From assembly GCF_001513955.1 (NCBI RefSeq), contig NZ_KQ948147.1:10532-74531 (forward strand): DNA of 64,000 nt. Direction: 5' to 3'. Below the pieces are notes generated by a model that saw only the letters and a program-made list of their open reading frames with translations, was not told where the DNA came from and ran no database searches. How positions within the stretch are numbered: position 1 is the stretch's first letter; the number at the start of each line of letters is the position of its first letter. A program made the translations under genes and the position numbers. This document shows positions 35,496 through 44,755 of the stretch, one piece after another. This DNA comes from Streptomyces pseudovenezuelae. Lineage in GTDB: Bacteria > Actinomycetota > Actinomycetes > Streptomycetales > Streptomycetaceae.

Positions 35496-36257
35496 ATGTC
35501 CACCACTGAGCAGCGGGTAGCCGTGGTCACGGGTGCCGCGCGCGGCATCGGCGCCGCCACCGCCGTACGACTGGCGGCCGAGGGCCGTGCGGTCGCCGTG
35601 ATCGATCTCGACGAGGCCGCCTGCAAGGACACCGTGGAGAAGATCACCGCGGCCGGCGGCCGGGCGATCGCGGTCGGCGCGGACGTCTCCGACGAGGCCC
35701 AGGTGCAGGCCGCCGTCGCGCGCGTGGCCGAGGAGCTCGGCGCGCCGACCATCCTCGTGAACAACGCGGGCGTGCTCCGCGACAACCTGCTGTTCAAGAT
35801 GAGCGTCTCCGACTGGGACACCGTCCTGAACGTGCACCTGCGCGGGTCCTTCCTGATGACCAAGGCCGTCCAGAAGCACATGGTCGACGCCGGCTTCGGC
35901 CGGGTGGTCAACCTGTCCTCCTCCTCGGCGCTCGGCAACCGCGGCCAGGCCAACTACTCCGCCGCCAAGGCCGGTCTGCAGGGCTTCACCAAGACCCTCG
36001 CCATCGAGCTCGGCAAGTTCGGCATCACCGCCAACGCCGTGGCCCCCGGCTTCATCGCCACCGACATGACCGCCGCCACCGCCGAGCGCGTCGGCATGGG
36101 CTTCGAGGAGTTCAAGGCCGCGGCCGCCACCCAGATCCCGGTCGCGCGCGTCGGCGAGCCCGACGACATCGCCAACGCCATCGCCTTCTTCACCGGCGAG
36201 GCGGCCGGATTCGTCTCCGGCCAGGTGCTGTACGTCGCCGGCGGACCGCTCGACTAG
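35496..36257 (+). CDS. fabG: SDR-family 3-oxoacyl-ACP reductase-like enzyme
   Basis: Classical NAD(P)H-dependent short-chain dehydrogenase of 253 residues. The cofactor motif TGAARGIG lies near residue 12, NNAG near residue 90, the catalytic serine in LSSSSALGN and the YSAAK motif follow. C-terminal GEAAGFVSGQVLYVAGG is typical of FabG. It probably reduces a 3-oxoacyl thioester; which carrier (ACP or CoA) is not known. The next SDR gene starts 12 bases later, so they form an operon. Confidence 0.93.
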   Translation: MSTTEQRVAVVTGAARGIGAATAVRLAAEGRAVAVIDLDEAACKDTVEKITAAGGRAIAVGADVSDEAQVQAAVARVAEELGAPTILVNNAGVLRDNLLFKMSVSDWDTVLNVHLRGSFLMTKAVQKHMVDAGFGRVVNLSSSSALGNRGQANYSAAKAGLQGFTKTLAIELGKFGITANAVAPGFIATDMTAATAERVGMGFEEFKAAAATQIPVARVGEPDDIANAIAFFTGEAAGFVSGQVLYVAGGPLD

Positions 36258-36269
36258 GGAAACGGGACC

Positions 36270-37034
36270 ATGACTTCGCAACTCCCCGAGCTTTCGGGCA
36301 AGGTCGCGCTCATCACGGGCGCCAGCCGCGGTATCGGTTACGGCGTCGCCGAGGCGCTCGTCGCGCGCGGTGACCGGGTGGTCATCACCGGCCGCACCGA
36401 GGACGCGCTCAAGGAGGCCGTCGAGCAGCTCGGCGCCGAGCGTGCTGTCTACGTCGCCGGCAAGGCGCACGACGAGGAGCACCAGAGGGTCGCCGTCGAG
36501 CGCGCCATGGACGCCTTCGGCCGCATCGACTACCTGGTCAACAACGCCGGCACCAACCCGGTGTTCGGGCCCATCGCCGACCTCGACCTCAACGTGGCCC
36601 GCAAGGTCTTCGAGACCAACGTGATCTCCGCGCTCGGCTTCGCCCAGCGGACCTGGCACGCCTGGCAGAAGGACAACGGCGGCGCGATCGTCAACATCGC
36701 CTCCGTCGCGGGCATCGCGCCCTCGCCCTTCATCGCCGCCTACGGCGTCAGCAAGGCCGCGCTGATCAACCTCACCCAGCAGCTCGCCCACGAGTTCGCG
36801 CCGGGGGTGCGGGTCAACGCGATCGCCCCGGCCGTCGTGAAGACCAAGTTCGCGCAGGCCCTGTACGAGGGCCGCGAGGCCGAGGCCGCCGCGTCCTACC
36901 CGCTGGCCCGGCTCGGCGTCCCCTCCGACATCGGCGGCGCCGCGGCCTTCCTCACCTCCTCGCAGTCCGACTGGGTCACCGGCCAGACGCTCGTCGTGGA
37001 CGGCGGCATCTTCCTCAACGCCGGCGTGGGCTGA
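36270..37034 (+). CDS. SDR-family oxidoreductase
   Basis: Second short-chain dehydrogenase, 254 residues. TGASRGIG (about residues 17-24), NNAG (92-95), catalytic Ser in NIASVAG, Tyr-Lys in YGVSK, and C-terminal SDWVTGQTLVVDGG. It is only distantly similar to its neighbour, so it is not a recent duplicate. The pair may act on consecutive or related acyl substrates. Followed by a terminator hairpin. Confidence 0.93.
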   Translation: MTSQLPELSGKVALITGASRGIGYGVAEALVARGDRVVITGRTEDALKEAVEQLGAERAVYVAGKAHDEEHQRVAVERAMDAFGRIDYLVNNAGTNPVFGPIADLDLNVARKVFETNVISALGFAQRTWHAWQKDNGGAIVNIASVAGIAPSPFIAAYGVSKAALINLTQQLAHEFAPGVRVNAIAPAVVKTKFAQALYEGREAEAAASYPLARLGVPSDIGGAAAFLTSSQSDWVTGQTLVVDGGIFLNAGVG

Positions 37035-37049
37035 TCCTCGTCACCTCGG

Positions 37050-37082
37050 CACGGGCGTCCGTTGACAGCGACGGCGCCCGTG
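37050..37082 (+). terminator. Terminator hairpin after the SDR pair
   Basis: CACGGGCG / CGCCCGTG perfect 8-bp arms with an inner CCGT / ACGG extension. No T-tract, as in many Streptomyces terminators. A TTGACA in the loop is part of the hairpin, not a promoter. Confidence 0.7.
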
Positions 37083-37159
37083 TCGACGCACAAAAGCCTC
37101 ACAGGTGCACTACAGGGTCATCACCGATGAGACGATCAAACAGCCTGTGACCGAACCGG

Positions 37160-37187
37160 TTGAGTGTGCGTGGCGCTGCGGTATGTT
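37160..37187 (+). promoter_or_regulatory. Candidate promoter of the binding-protein gene
   Basis: TTGAGT (37160-37165), 16-base spacer, TATGTT (37182-37187), giving a leader of about 30 bases with GAGGAG before the GTG start. Confidence 0.6.
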
Positions 37188-37225
37188 TTGCCGACTCTCG
37201 GCACGGCATTTCGAGGAGCAAGCGC

Positions 37226-38806
37226 GTGTTCAAGCGGAACCGATACCTGCCACCTCTCGCGGCACTCGTGTCCATATCCACGGTGGCCGGATGCGGTGTG
37301 TTCTCCTCGGACTCCTCCGACAGCGGGAAGCCGATCGTCGTGGGGACCACCAGCGCCCCCGCCACGCTGGACCCGGCGGCCTCCTGGGACAACTCCTGGG
37401 AGCTGTTCCGCAACGTCTACCAGACGCTCCTCAACTACTCCCCGGGTGTGTCCGACCCCGAACCCGACGCCGCCGAGCGCTGTGAGTTCACGGACGCGCA
37501 GAGCACCGTGTACAGCTGCACGCTGCGCGAGGGCCTGAAGTTCTCCAACGGGCACACCCTGGACGCCAAGGCCGTCAAGTACTCGTTCGACCGCATCAAG
37601 AAGATCAACGTCAACGGCGGCCCCGCGGGCCTGCTGGGAACGCTGTCCCGGGTGCAGGTGAAGGGCGACCGCGAGGTGGTCTTCCACCTCAGCCAGCCCG
37701 ACGCCACCTTCCCGCTGGTGCTCACCACGCCGGCCATGTCGATCGTGGACCCCGAGGAGTACTCCGCGACCTCGATCCGCAAGGACGGCAAGATCAGCGG
37801 TTCGGGGCCCTACAGCCTGGACTCCTACCAGGAGGGCGAGAAGGCCGAGCTCGTCCGCAACGACAACTACAAGGGCATAGCGGACCTCAAGAACAAGGCC
37901 GTCACCATCCGCTACTTCCAGCAGTCGGACGAGTTGGTCAAGGCCCTCAAGGACAAGGAGATCTCGGTCGTGTACCGGGGTCTGGGCGCAGCCGACACCG
38001 TGGACATCGAGGTCAACCAGCAGAAGGAGGGGCTCCAGCTCATCGAGAACCCCACCACCGAGATCAGTTACCTCGTGTTCAACCCCAGCGACCCGTGGTC
38101 CGCGAAGCCCGCGGTCCGCAAGGCCGTCGCCCAGATCGTCGACCGCCCGGCGCTGGTGCACTACGTCTACAAGGACACCGTCGAGCCGCTGTACTCCATG
38201 GTCCCGGCCGGACTCACCGGCCACACCACCGGCTTCTTCGACGACTTCGGGGACCCCAGCGTCGCCAAGGCCAAGAAGTACCTCACCGAAGCGGGGATCA
38301 CCGAGCGCGTCCCGCTGACCCTCTGGTACACCAGCGACCGCTACGGCTCCACGACCAAGCCCGCCTTCCAGGAGCTGAAGCGTCAGCTGGAGGCCTCCGG
38401 CCTCTTCACGATCACGCTCAAGAGCCGTCCCTGGAAGACCTACGTCGAGGGCTACCAGAAGGGCGAGTACCCGGTGTTCGGGCGCGGCTGGTTCCCCGAC
38501 TTCCACGACGCCGACAACTTCATCGCGCCCTTCGTGGGCAAGCAGAACGCGCTGGGCACCCCGTACGACGCCCCCGAGATCACCGGCAAGCTGCTCCCCG
38601 AGTCCCGCGCGGAGAGCGACCGCGGGGCTGTGGCGCCGCAGATCAAGGAAGCCCAGCAGGTCTTCGTGGACGACGCCCGGCTGGTGCCGCTGTGGCAGGG
38701 CAAGCAGTACGTGGCCGCGAACGAGGAGATCGCGGGCCTGGAGAAGGTCATCGACCCGGCGACCATGATGACGATGTGGGAGCTGTACTGGAAGACCAGC
38801 TGGTAG
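37226..38806 (+). CDS. Oligopeptide/nickel-type ABC substrate-binding lipoprotein (orphan)
   Basis: Family 5 extracellular solute-binding lipoprotein of 526 residues. The Sec signal ends in a lipobox VAGC near residue 23. Family landmarks are TLDPAASWDNSWELFRNVYQTL, the REGLKFSNGHTLDAKAVKYSFDRI block, and GSGPYSL. No permease or ATPase gene lies next to it, so it either feeds a shared transporter or senses a peptide. The GTG start is six bases after GAGGAG. Confidence 0.93.
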   Translation: MFKRNRYLPPLAALVSISTVAGCGVFSSDSSDSGKPIVVGTTSAPATLDPAASWDNSWELFRNVYQTLLNYSPGVSDPEPDAAERCEFTDAQSTVYSCTLREGLKFSNGHTLDAKAVKYSFDRIKKINVNGGPAGLLGTLSRVQVKGDREVVFHLSQPDATFPLVLTTPAMSIVDPEEYSATSIRKDGKISGSGPYSLDSYQEGEKAELVRNDNYKGIADLKNKAVTIRYFQQSDELVKALKDKEISVVYRGLGAADTVDIEVNQQKEGLQLIENPTTEISYLVFNPSDPWSAKPAVRKAVAQIVDRPALVHYVYKDTVEPLYSMVPAGLTGHTTGFFDDFGDPSVAKAKKYLTEAGITERVPLTLWYTSDRYGSTTKPAFQELKRQLEASGLFTITLKSRPWKTYVEGYQKGEYPVFGRGWFPDFHDADNFIAPFVGKQNALGTPYDAPEITGKLLPESRAESDRGAVAPQIKEAQQVFVDDARLVPLWQGKQYVAANEEIAGLEKVIDPATMMTMWELYWKTSW

Positions 38807-38886
38807 GTCGCCTCGCGGCAGCGATTGTCAGTGGGCGCCTGTAGGTTCTGAAGCCTGCAAGTGACCGCACATCGTGAGGAATTGAC

Positions 38887-39570
38887 GTGACCGACACCGC
38901 CATGCTGCCCGAGTCCTGGCGCGGGGTTCTGGGCGACGAGCTGCAGCAGCCCTACTTCAAGGAGCTGACGGAGTTCGTCGAGGAGGAGCGGGCGAAGGGT
39001 CCCGTCTACCCGCCCCGCGAGGAGGTCTTCGCCGCCCTCGACGCGACGCCCTACGACCAGGTCAAGGTCCTGATCCTCGGCCAGGACCCGTACCACGGCG
39101 AGGGCCAGGGACACGGCCTGTGCTTCTCGGTCCGCCCGGGTGTGAAGACCCCGCCCTCCCTCCGGAACATCTACAAGGAGATGAAGGAGGAGCTGGGTCT
39201 GGAGATCCCGGACAACGGCTACCTCATGCCGTGGGCCCGGCAGGGCGTCCTGCTGCTCAACGCCGTGCTCACGGTCCGCTCCGGCGAGGCCAACTCGCAC
39301 AAGGGCAAGGGCTGGGAGAAGTTCACCGACGCGGTGATCCGCGCGGTGGCCGAGCGGCCCGACCCGGCCGTCTTCGTCCTGTGGGGCAATTACGCGCAGA
39401 AGAAGCTCCCCCTGATCGACGAGAGCCGCCATGTGGTGGTCAAGGGCGCGCACCCCTCCCCGCTGTCCGCGAAGAAGTTCTTCGGCTCCCGCCCGTTCAC
39501 GCAGATCAACGAGGCGGTCGCCCAGCAGGGCCACGAGCCGGTCGACTGGACGATCCCGAACCTCGGCTGA
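38887..39570 (+). CDS. ung: Uracil-DNA glycosylase, family 1
   Basis: Removes uracil from DNA in base-excision repair, 227 residues. Motifs: GQDPYHGEGQGHGL (65-78, with catalytic Asp), LLLNAVLTVR, and HPSPLSA (about 188-194, with catalytic His). The GTG start follows GAGGA. High-G+C genomes with heavy cytosine load often keep two copies. It is a single gene here. Confidence 0.97.
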   Translation: MTDTAMLPESWRGVLGDELQQPYFKELTEFVEEERAKGPVYPPREEVFAALDATPYDQVKVLILGQDPYHGEGQGHGLCFSVRPGVKTPPSLRNIYKEMKEELGLEIPDNGYLMPWARQGVLLLNAVLTVRSGEANSHKGKGWEKFTDAVIRAVAERPDPAVFVLWGNYAQKKLPLIDESRHVVVKGAHPSPLSAKKFFGSRPFTQINEAVAQQGHEPVDWTIPNLG

Positions 39571-39773
39571 CCTCTCCACCGGGCCGGTGCCGCACCGACC
39601 GGCCCGGTCCCGCCCGTCCGGATTGGTGCCCGGCGTCCACGCGGGTCGAACCGGCACCCGACGACGGCGCCGCAGATGGGCGTACCCGGCCACGCGCCGC
39701 CGACACGATCCGCCGGACAGGCCCTAGCGTCGGGGGGACAGCGACGAACGCCGACGAAGGCCCGGAGGACGCT

Positions 39774-40295
39774 TTGACGGAGCGACAGGAGCAGACGGCG
39801 CCGGATGCCGTGATGACACGGATCGGGCAGGTCGTCATGCTGTGTCACGCGGGGGACCGCGAGGAGGCCCGGCACCGCTTCCTGGAGCTGTGGGCGGAGA
39901 TCGGCGAGGACGGCGACCCGCTGCACCGCTGCACCCTGGCCCACTACATGGCCGACGCCCAGGACGACCCCTGCGACGAACTCGCCTGGGACCTCAGGGC
40001 GTTGACGGCCGCCGAGGAGCTCACCGACGACCGGCCGGCCCGGCACGCGAGCGCGCTCGCCGTGCGCGCCCTGTATCCCTCGCTGCACCTCAATCTGGCC
40101 GCCGACTATGTGCGTCTCGCCCGCTCGGACGCCGCCCGCACCCATCTGCGCCGGGCCCGCCGGGCGGCGGACGCCCTGGGGGAGGACAGCTACAGCGACG
40201 GGGTGCGGGCGGCGATCAGCAGACTGGAGCTGCGGCTCGGCGAGGGCGGATCCGCCGGAGACGGAAGGTGGGGGCCGCCGCGGCAGCGGCCCTGA
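39774..40295 (+). CDS. Tetratricopeptide-like small protein
   Basis: Helical cytoplasmic protein of 173 residues. Alpha-alpha repeats are visible: QVVMLCHAGDREEARHRFLELWAEIGEDGDPLHRCTLAHYMADAQD and LNLAADYVRLARSDAARTHLRRARRAADAL. It lies within the TPR-like group of unknown role found throughout Streptomyces. The TTG start follows GGAGGAC at the right distance; longer frames upstream run through ung and are rejected. Confidence 0.8.
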   Translation: MTERQEQTAPDAVMTRIGQVVMLCHAGDREEARHRFLELWAEIGEDGDPLHRCTLAHYMADAQDDPCDELAWDLRALTAAEELTDDRPARHASALAVRALYPSLHLNLAADYVRLARSDAARTHLRRARRAADALGEDSYSDGVRAAISRLELRLGEGGSAGDGRWGPPRQRP

Positions 40296-40307
40296 GCGCA
40301 GGTCGCC

Positions 40308-40847
40308 TCACCGCCCGTAGTTCTGGTCGCAGATGACCGACTCGGGGCTGCCCTCCTGCCAGCGGCCGTACTTCCTGCCCAGCGCGCAGACGTCCTTGGG
40401 GCCCTTGGGAACCGACTGGGGGACCGATCCGGCCACGTCCGGGATCTCGACACGCGGCTTGCGGTGGCGCGGGACGTCCGGGTGCCACGGCTCCGGACGG
40501 GCCGGACGCTCCGGGTGCTCCGGGTGCGCCGGATGCGCGTGGGCCGGCTGTCGGTGCTGCGGCCGCACGGGAGCCCCGGCGGCCCCCGGGGCCCTGCCGT
40601 GCGGCGCGGTTCCCCCGGGCTTCGCGGACGGGGACGGGTCGATCATGGACAGCGCCTCCTGGGCCGGAGCCTGCACGATCTGCGGCTCCGCCTGACCGTC
40701 CGGACGGGCGTCGGCCGGTCCCGGCAGCCGCGACGGTGCCGTCGCCGGCGGCCCGGACACGGGGGGACGCTGGACCGTCACACAGCCGGTGAGGGCCGAG
40801 ACAGCCACGGTGACCAGGAGCGTTGCGGTAGTCGTGGTTCGATGCAC
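40308..40847 (-). CDS. Lipoprotein with His/Pro-rich linker
   Basis: Exported lipoprotein of about 179 residues. The signal (RTTTTATLLVTVAVSALTGC) has a clear lipobox LTGC. The mature part is mostly disordered proline- and histidine-rich sequence (HRQPAHAHPAHPEHPERPARPEP), which could bind metal or span the wall. The short C-terminus has two cysteines (DVCALGRKYGRW ... VICDQNYGR), which may form a disulphide. Possible starts are GTG at 40847 or 40856 and ATG at 40910; I chose the first because it gives a normal signal length. Function unknown. Confidence 0.72.
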   Translation of the reverse strand: MHRTTTTATLLVTVAVSALTGCVTVQRPPVSGPPATAPSRLPGPADARPDGQAEPQIVQAPAQEALSMIDPSPSAKPGGTAPHGRAPGAAGAPVRPQHRQPAHAHPAHPEHPERPARPEPWHPDVPRHRKPRVEIPDVAGSVPQSVPKGPKDVCALGRKYGRWQEGSPESVICDQNYGR

Positions 40848-40959
40848 CCGCGTCACTCTGCTGGTTCGGGCGACCCCGGCGACAGCGGACGAGCGGAGGT
40901 TGCCCCGCACGGGTGATCTCCGCCCCCGTACGGCGTGCTCAGGTCACCCGGTGCTGACG

Positions 40960-41472
40960 TCAGTCGCCCGCGGCGCCGTCGATGCGCTCGCGGATCAGGT
41001 CGGCGTGGCCGTTGTGGCGGGCGTACTCCTCGATCATGTGGGTGTAGAGCCAGCGCAGGTTGTACCGCTCGCCGGTCCGGCGGTGCTTGCCCACGGTCAG
41101 GTCGTCCAGGCCGAAGCGGGCGGTGTTCTCCCGGGCCCTGGTGATCTCGGCCTGCCAGGTGCTGTACGCCTCCTGCCAGGTGTCCGCCTCGGTGAGACGG
41201 AACTCGCCGTCCGGGTCGGCCTCGCTGTAGTAGATCGGCCCCGCGTCCTCGTCGGCGAGGACCCGGCGGAACCAGCTGCGCTCCACCTCCGCCATGTGCC
41301 GCACCAGGCCCATCAGGGAGAGCGTGGAGGGTTCCACCGAGGCCGTCCTGAGCTGGGCGTCGGTCAGGCCCTCGCACTTCCAGGCGAGGGTCTGCCGGTG
41401 GTAGTCCAGCCAGCCCTCCAGCATGCTGCGTTCGTCGGCGGTGGTCGAGGGTTCGGAGCGCTGCGTCGTCAT
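40960..41472 (-). CDS. DinB-superfamily protein (DUF664)
   Basis: Four-helix bundle of 170 residues. The three metal-binding histidines are in WLDYHRQTLAW, VRHMAEVERSW and YTHMIEEYARHNGHADLIRE. The family includes mycothiol-dependent thiol transferases in actinobacteria, a plausible function here but not shown. The start is the ATG of MTTQRSEP; a frame 30 codons longer overlaps the promoter of the divergent oxidoreductase gene. Confidence 0.9.
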   Translation of the reverse strand: MTTQRSEPSTTADERSMLEGWLDYHRQTLAWKCEGLTDAQLRTASVEPSTLSLMGLVRHMAEVERSWFRRVLADEDAGPIYYSEADPDGEFRLTEADTWQEAYSTWQAEITRARENTARFGLDDLTVGKHRRTGERYNLRWLYTHMIEEYARHNGHADLIRERIDGAAGD

Positions 41473-41591
41473 GCTCGCATCCTGACCCACCTCGCCCCTG
41501 ACCACCAGCGAGTTCCCGGCCGCCGGCCGGGGCCCGTCGCAGCCGCCGTATGCTTCCGGCAAGGCCCTGGCCAGACAACTGAGGAGTCCAC

Positions 41592-42497
41592 GTGAAGGTC
41601 GGCTGCATCGGACTCGGTGACATCGCGCAGAAGGCGTATCTGCCGGTGCTCGGCGGTCGGCCCGGCGTCGAACTGCATGTGCAGACGCGGACCCCGGCCA
41701 CGCTGACCCGGGTGGCCGACGGTCTCCACCTGCCCGCAGGACAGCGGCACCGGGACCTCGACTCGCTGCTCGCCGCGGACCTCGACGCCGCCTTCGTGCA
41801 CGCGCCGACGATCGCGCACCCCGAGATCGTCGGCCGGTTGCTGGAGGCGGGCGTCCCGACCTACGTCGACAAGCCGCTGGCCTACGAGCTCGCCGACTCC
41901 GAACGGCTGGTGGCGCTCGCCGAGCAGCGGAACCTGAGCCTGGCCGTCGGCTTCAACCGGCGGTTCGCGCCCGGCTACGCGCAGTGCGTCGAGCATCCGC
42001 GCGAGCTGATCCTCATGCAGAAGAACCGGATCGGGCTCCCGGAGGAGCCGCGCGCGATGATCCTCGACGACTTCATCCACGTCGTCGACACCCTGCGATT
42101 CCTGGTGCCGGGGCCGGTCGACGACGTGACGGTACGCGCGCGCGTGGAGGACGGCCTGCTGCATCACGTCGTGCTCCAGCTCGCCGGGGAAGGCTTCACC
42201 GCGCTCGGGGTGATGAACCGGCTCAGCGGCTCGGCGGAGGAGATCCTCGAGGTCTCCGGGCAGGACACCAAGCGGCAGGTCCTCAACCTCGCCGAGGTCG
42301 TCGACCACAAGGGCCAGCCGACCGTGCGACGGCGCGGCGACTGGGTGCCGGTGGCCCGGCAGCGCGGCATCGAGCAGGCGGTGCTCGCCTTCCTCGACGC
42401 CGTGCGCGCGGGAAAGGTGCTCAGCGCCCGGGACGCGCTGGCGACTCATGAGCTGTGCGAGCGGGTGGTACGCGCGGTGCGGGAGCGGACCGCCTGA
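41592..42497 (+). CDS. Gfo/Idh/MocA-family oxidoreductase
   Basis: NAD(P)-dependent sugar-type dehydrogenase, 301 residues. The Rossmann motif GCIGLGDIAQKAYLP is at the N-terminus and the family motif DKPLAYE follows near residue 94. Its C-terminal domain is short for the family, about 170 residues. The GTG follows GAGGAG. Its last 77 bases overlap the 3' end of lnt on the opposite strand, so the two coding regions share DNA. Confidence 0.9.
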   Translation: MKVGCIGLGDIAQKAYLPVLGGRPGVELHVQTRTPATLTRVADGLHLPAGQRHRDLDSLLAADLDAAFVHAPTIAHPEIVGRLLEAGVPTYVDKPLAYELADSERLVALAEQRNLSLAVGFNRRFAPGYAQCVEHPRELILMQKNRIGLPEEPRAMILDDFIHVVDTLRFLVPGPVDDVTVRARVEDGLLHHVVLQLAGEGFTALGVMNRLSGSAEEILEVSGQDTKRQVLNLAEVVDHKGQPTVRRRGDWVPVARQRGIEQAVLAFLDAVRAGKVLSARDALATHELCERVVRAVRERTA

Positions 42498-43980
42498 ACC
42501 GCCGGCCCAGCAGGCCGGCGCACCACACGGCGAGGACCAGCAGGGACGCGTGCACCGGCCAGTCGCCGAAGCGGACATAGAGGGTCGTCCCGGTCGCCAG
42601 CGGTACGTCGTACACGCGGGAGGTGCTGGCATCGGTGCCGACCCACGGTCCGACACGCTGTCCGCTCGCGTCGTAGACGGCGGAGACACCGGTCAGGGTC
42701 GAGTGCACCATCGGTCGGCCCGTCTCGGCGGCGCGCAGGGCGGCGAGCGAGGCGTGCTGCTCGGGGGCCCAGCTCTGCTGGAAGGACGAGGTCGCCGACT
42801 GGGCGATCAGCACCTGGGAGCCGTCCTCGGCGAGATGACGGCTCATGTCGGGGAACGCCGACTCGAAGCACACCATGGGACCGATCTTCAGCCCGTGGCC
42901 GACGTCCATCACGACCTGCTCGGAGCCGTGCCGGCGGTTCTCGGCCGCCGCCTTGCCCACCGAGGTGGCCCAGCCGAGCAGCGAGCGGGCCGGGATGTAC
43001 TCGCCGAAGGGGACCAGGCGCATCTTGTCGTAGCGGTCGCCGGTGAGCCCGCCGGGGCCGACGAGCACCGAACTCTTGTAGATGCCGGGCTTGTCGGAGC
43101 GGCGGGCGTCCACGTTGACGAGGATGTCGGCGCCGGTCTCGGCGGAGAGCGCCGCGATCCGCTGCGACAGGTCCGGCCGGTCCCCGAGGTCGAAACCGAC
43201 ACTGCTCTCGCCCCAGACGATCAGGTCGACGTCCTGCCCGGCGAGGTCGCGGGTCAGCTGCTCCTCACGGGCGAAGCGCCGGTCGGGGCCGTCGATCACA
43301 CCGGGCTGGACGACGGCGATCCGTGTGCCTCCGTCCGTGTCGGGACGCGGCGACCACATCCAGGCCGCCGAGGTCACGGCGGCCGTGGCGACCAGGCCCG
43401 CCACCGCGGGGACCCGGGACCCGCGGACCGTCACCAGCACGGCGAGCGCCACATTGACGGCCACGATCAGGAAGCTGACCAGCCACACCCCGCCCACCGA
43501 GGCCAGCCGCAGCGCCGGCGCGACCTCCCACTGGCTGGCGCCCAGCACGCCCCAGGGGCCGCCGAGCCCCTGCCAGGAGCGCACGAGTTCGATGCCGAGC
43601 CAGCCCGAGGGCAGCACGGCCAGGGCGGCGGCGATCCGGCCGCGCGAGGGCGTCCCGGCCAGGAAGTGCCGTACCAGCGCGCCCCAGGGGGCCCACAGCG
43701 CGCCGAGCAGGGCGCCGATGACGAAGATGAACACGCTCAGGCTCGGCAGCAGCCAGTGGTGCATCCCCACCATGAACCCGAAACCGCCTGCCCAGCCGTC
43801 GTACGCCGCCCGTTTCGCCGTCGGGGCCGAGCGGATCAGCGCGATCCAGGGCACGAGGGCGACGTAGGCGAGCCACCACAGGGACGGCGCGGGGAACGCG
43901 AGGACGGGGAGGGCGCCTGCCAGCACGGCGACGGTCGAGCGCCGCCACGGGGAGGCGAGCCAGTGGCCGAACGAGTTCAT
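42421..43980 (-). CDS. lnt: Apolipoprotein N-acyltransferase
   Basis: Membrane enzyme that N-acylates the N-terminal cysteine of lipoproteins, 519 residues. Five to six N-terminal helices precede a nitrilase-like domain with the catalytic triad Glu in IVWGESSVG, Lys in RYDKMRLVPFGEYIP and Cys in GPMVCFESAFPD, and a final helix near the C-terminus. The start is preceded by AGGAGG. The window has several lipoprotein genes that could be its substrates. Streptomyces often have two Lnt genes. Confidence 0.96.
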   Translation of the reverse strand: MNSFGHWLASPWRRSTVAVLAGALPVLAFPAPSLWWLAYVALVPWIALIRSAPTAKRAAYDGWAGGFGFMVGMHHWLLPSLSVFIFVIGALLGALWAPWGALVRHFLAGTPSRGRIAAALAVLPSGWLGIELVRSWQGLGGPWGVLGASQWEVAPALRLASVGGVWLVSFLIVAVNVALAVLVTVRGSRVPAVAGLVATAAVTSAAWMWSPRPDTDGGTRIAVVQPGVIDGPDRRFAREEQLTRDLAGQDVDLIVWGESSVGFDLGDRPDLSQRIAALSAETGADILVNVDARRSDKPGIYKSSVLVGPGGLTGDRYDKMRLVPFGEYIPARSLLGWATSVGKAAAENRRHGSEQVVMDVGHGLKIGPMVCFESAFPDMSRHLAEDGSQVLIAQSATSSFQQSWAPEQHASLAALRAAETGRPMVHSTLTGVSAVYDASGQRVGPWVGTDASTSRVYDVPLATGTTLYVRFGDWPVHASLLVLAVWCAGLLGRRFRRSAPAPRVPPARTAHESPARPGR

Positions 43981-44043
43981 ACGGCGCCTCCTACCCCGTG
44001 CGGGTGACCAGTGTGCGTGTGTTGACCACCCGAGGGTGTCCGA

Positions 44044-44544
44044 TCAGTTGATCACACGAGTGGGCCGGGGGTCGGGCAGACGCCGCCACTTCTCCCGTAC
44101 GACGACCTCGCGCAGCCGCCAGCCCTCGTCCGTGCGCAGCAGGGCGAAGGCGTAGCGCCCGCCGCAGACGAAGTCGGGGGCGGTGGAAGGGGCCTCGTCG
44201 GCCAGACGCATGGGGTTGATGTAGTCGGCCTGGACGCGGGCCGTGTCACCGGTGTCCTGGTCCAGGGTGCCGAACCGGACGCGCCGGTTGACGATCAGAT
44301 GCTGGCGCATCGAGAACAGCCGCAGGCTCTCCGCGAGCCATGCGGCCACGTGGTGCGCGTCCCCCTCGATCCCTCCCGCGGAGCGGTAGTCGGCCCGCCC
44401 GTCCGAGGTGAACAGACCTCGGTACGCCTCCCAGTCGCCGTCGTCCACGGCCACGGCGTAATCGGTGACGAGTGCGTCCACGGTCAGCCGGTCCATCACG
44501 GTCGCGAGCTCCACACGCTGCGTCATCGGCTCAGTGTTGGGCAT
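44044..44544 (-). CDS. SnoaL-like (NTF2-fold) protein
   Basis: Cone-shaped NTF2-like fold of 166 residues: LTVDALVTDYAVAVDDGDWEAYRGLFTSDGRADYR at the N-terminus, a MRQHLIVNRRV strand, and C-terminal GRYAFALLRTDEGWRLREVVV. Members bind or isomerise small molecules; aromatic-ring hydroxylase small subunits also use this fold. It is next to the FAD monooxygenase gene, on the same strand and 211 bases downstream of it, so a shared pathway is possible. The ATG at 44526 is an alternative start. Confidence 0.8.
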   Translation of the reverse strand: MPNTEPMTQRVELATVMDRLTVDALVTDYAVAVDDGDWEAYRGLFTSDGRADYRSAGGIEGDAHHVAAWLAESLRLFSMRQHLIVNRRVRFGTLDQDTGDTARVQADYINPMRLADEAPSTAPDFVCGGRYAFALLRTDEGWRLREVVVREKWRRLPDPRPTRVIN

Positions 44545-44630
44545 GGGGCGGGCCGAGCCAAGGGGCGTGCGGGGACATTCGGAGGGCGGGGCGGGGGACG
44601 GCCGGGACGGCCGGTGAGTGGGGCGGGCAA

Positions 44631-44708
44631 TCAGTTGCGGACGTCTGTCGCGGGGCCGTCCGGTATGGGGTAGTCGTCGGCGGGGGCGGAGGTCGCGTGC
44701 ACGGTGGT
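44631..44708 (-). pseudogene. Decayed copy of the FAD-monooxygenase 3' end
   Basis: A 26-codon stretch encodes a tail starting TTVHATSAPADDYPIPDGP and ending in a stop. It parallels TTVQRSSARAGDDYHLPDGP in the neighbouring monooxygenase, but the last 27 codons of the gene are missing. The sequence after each stop also repeats: GGCCGGTGAGTGGG(G)GCGGGC occurs at 44609-44628 and 44733-44753. This is a tandem partial duplication that has since decayed. Confidence 0.75.
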
Positions 44709-44755
44709 GGGCGGGGTGGGGACGATCGGCACGGCCGGTGAGTGGGGGCGGGCGG

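Noticed and set aside
37061..37066. TTGACA after the second SDR gene
   Set aside because: It lies in the loop of a terminator hairpin and has no matching -10 box.
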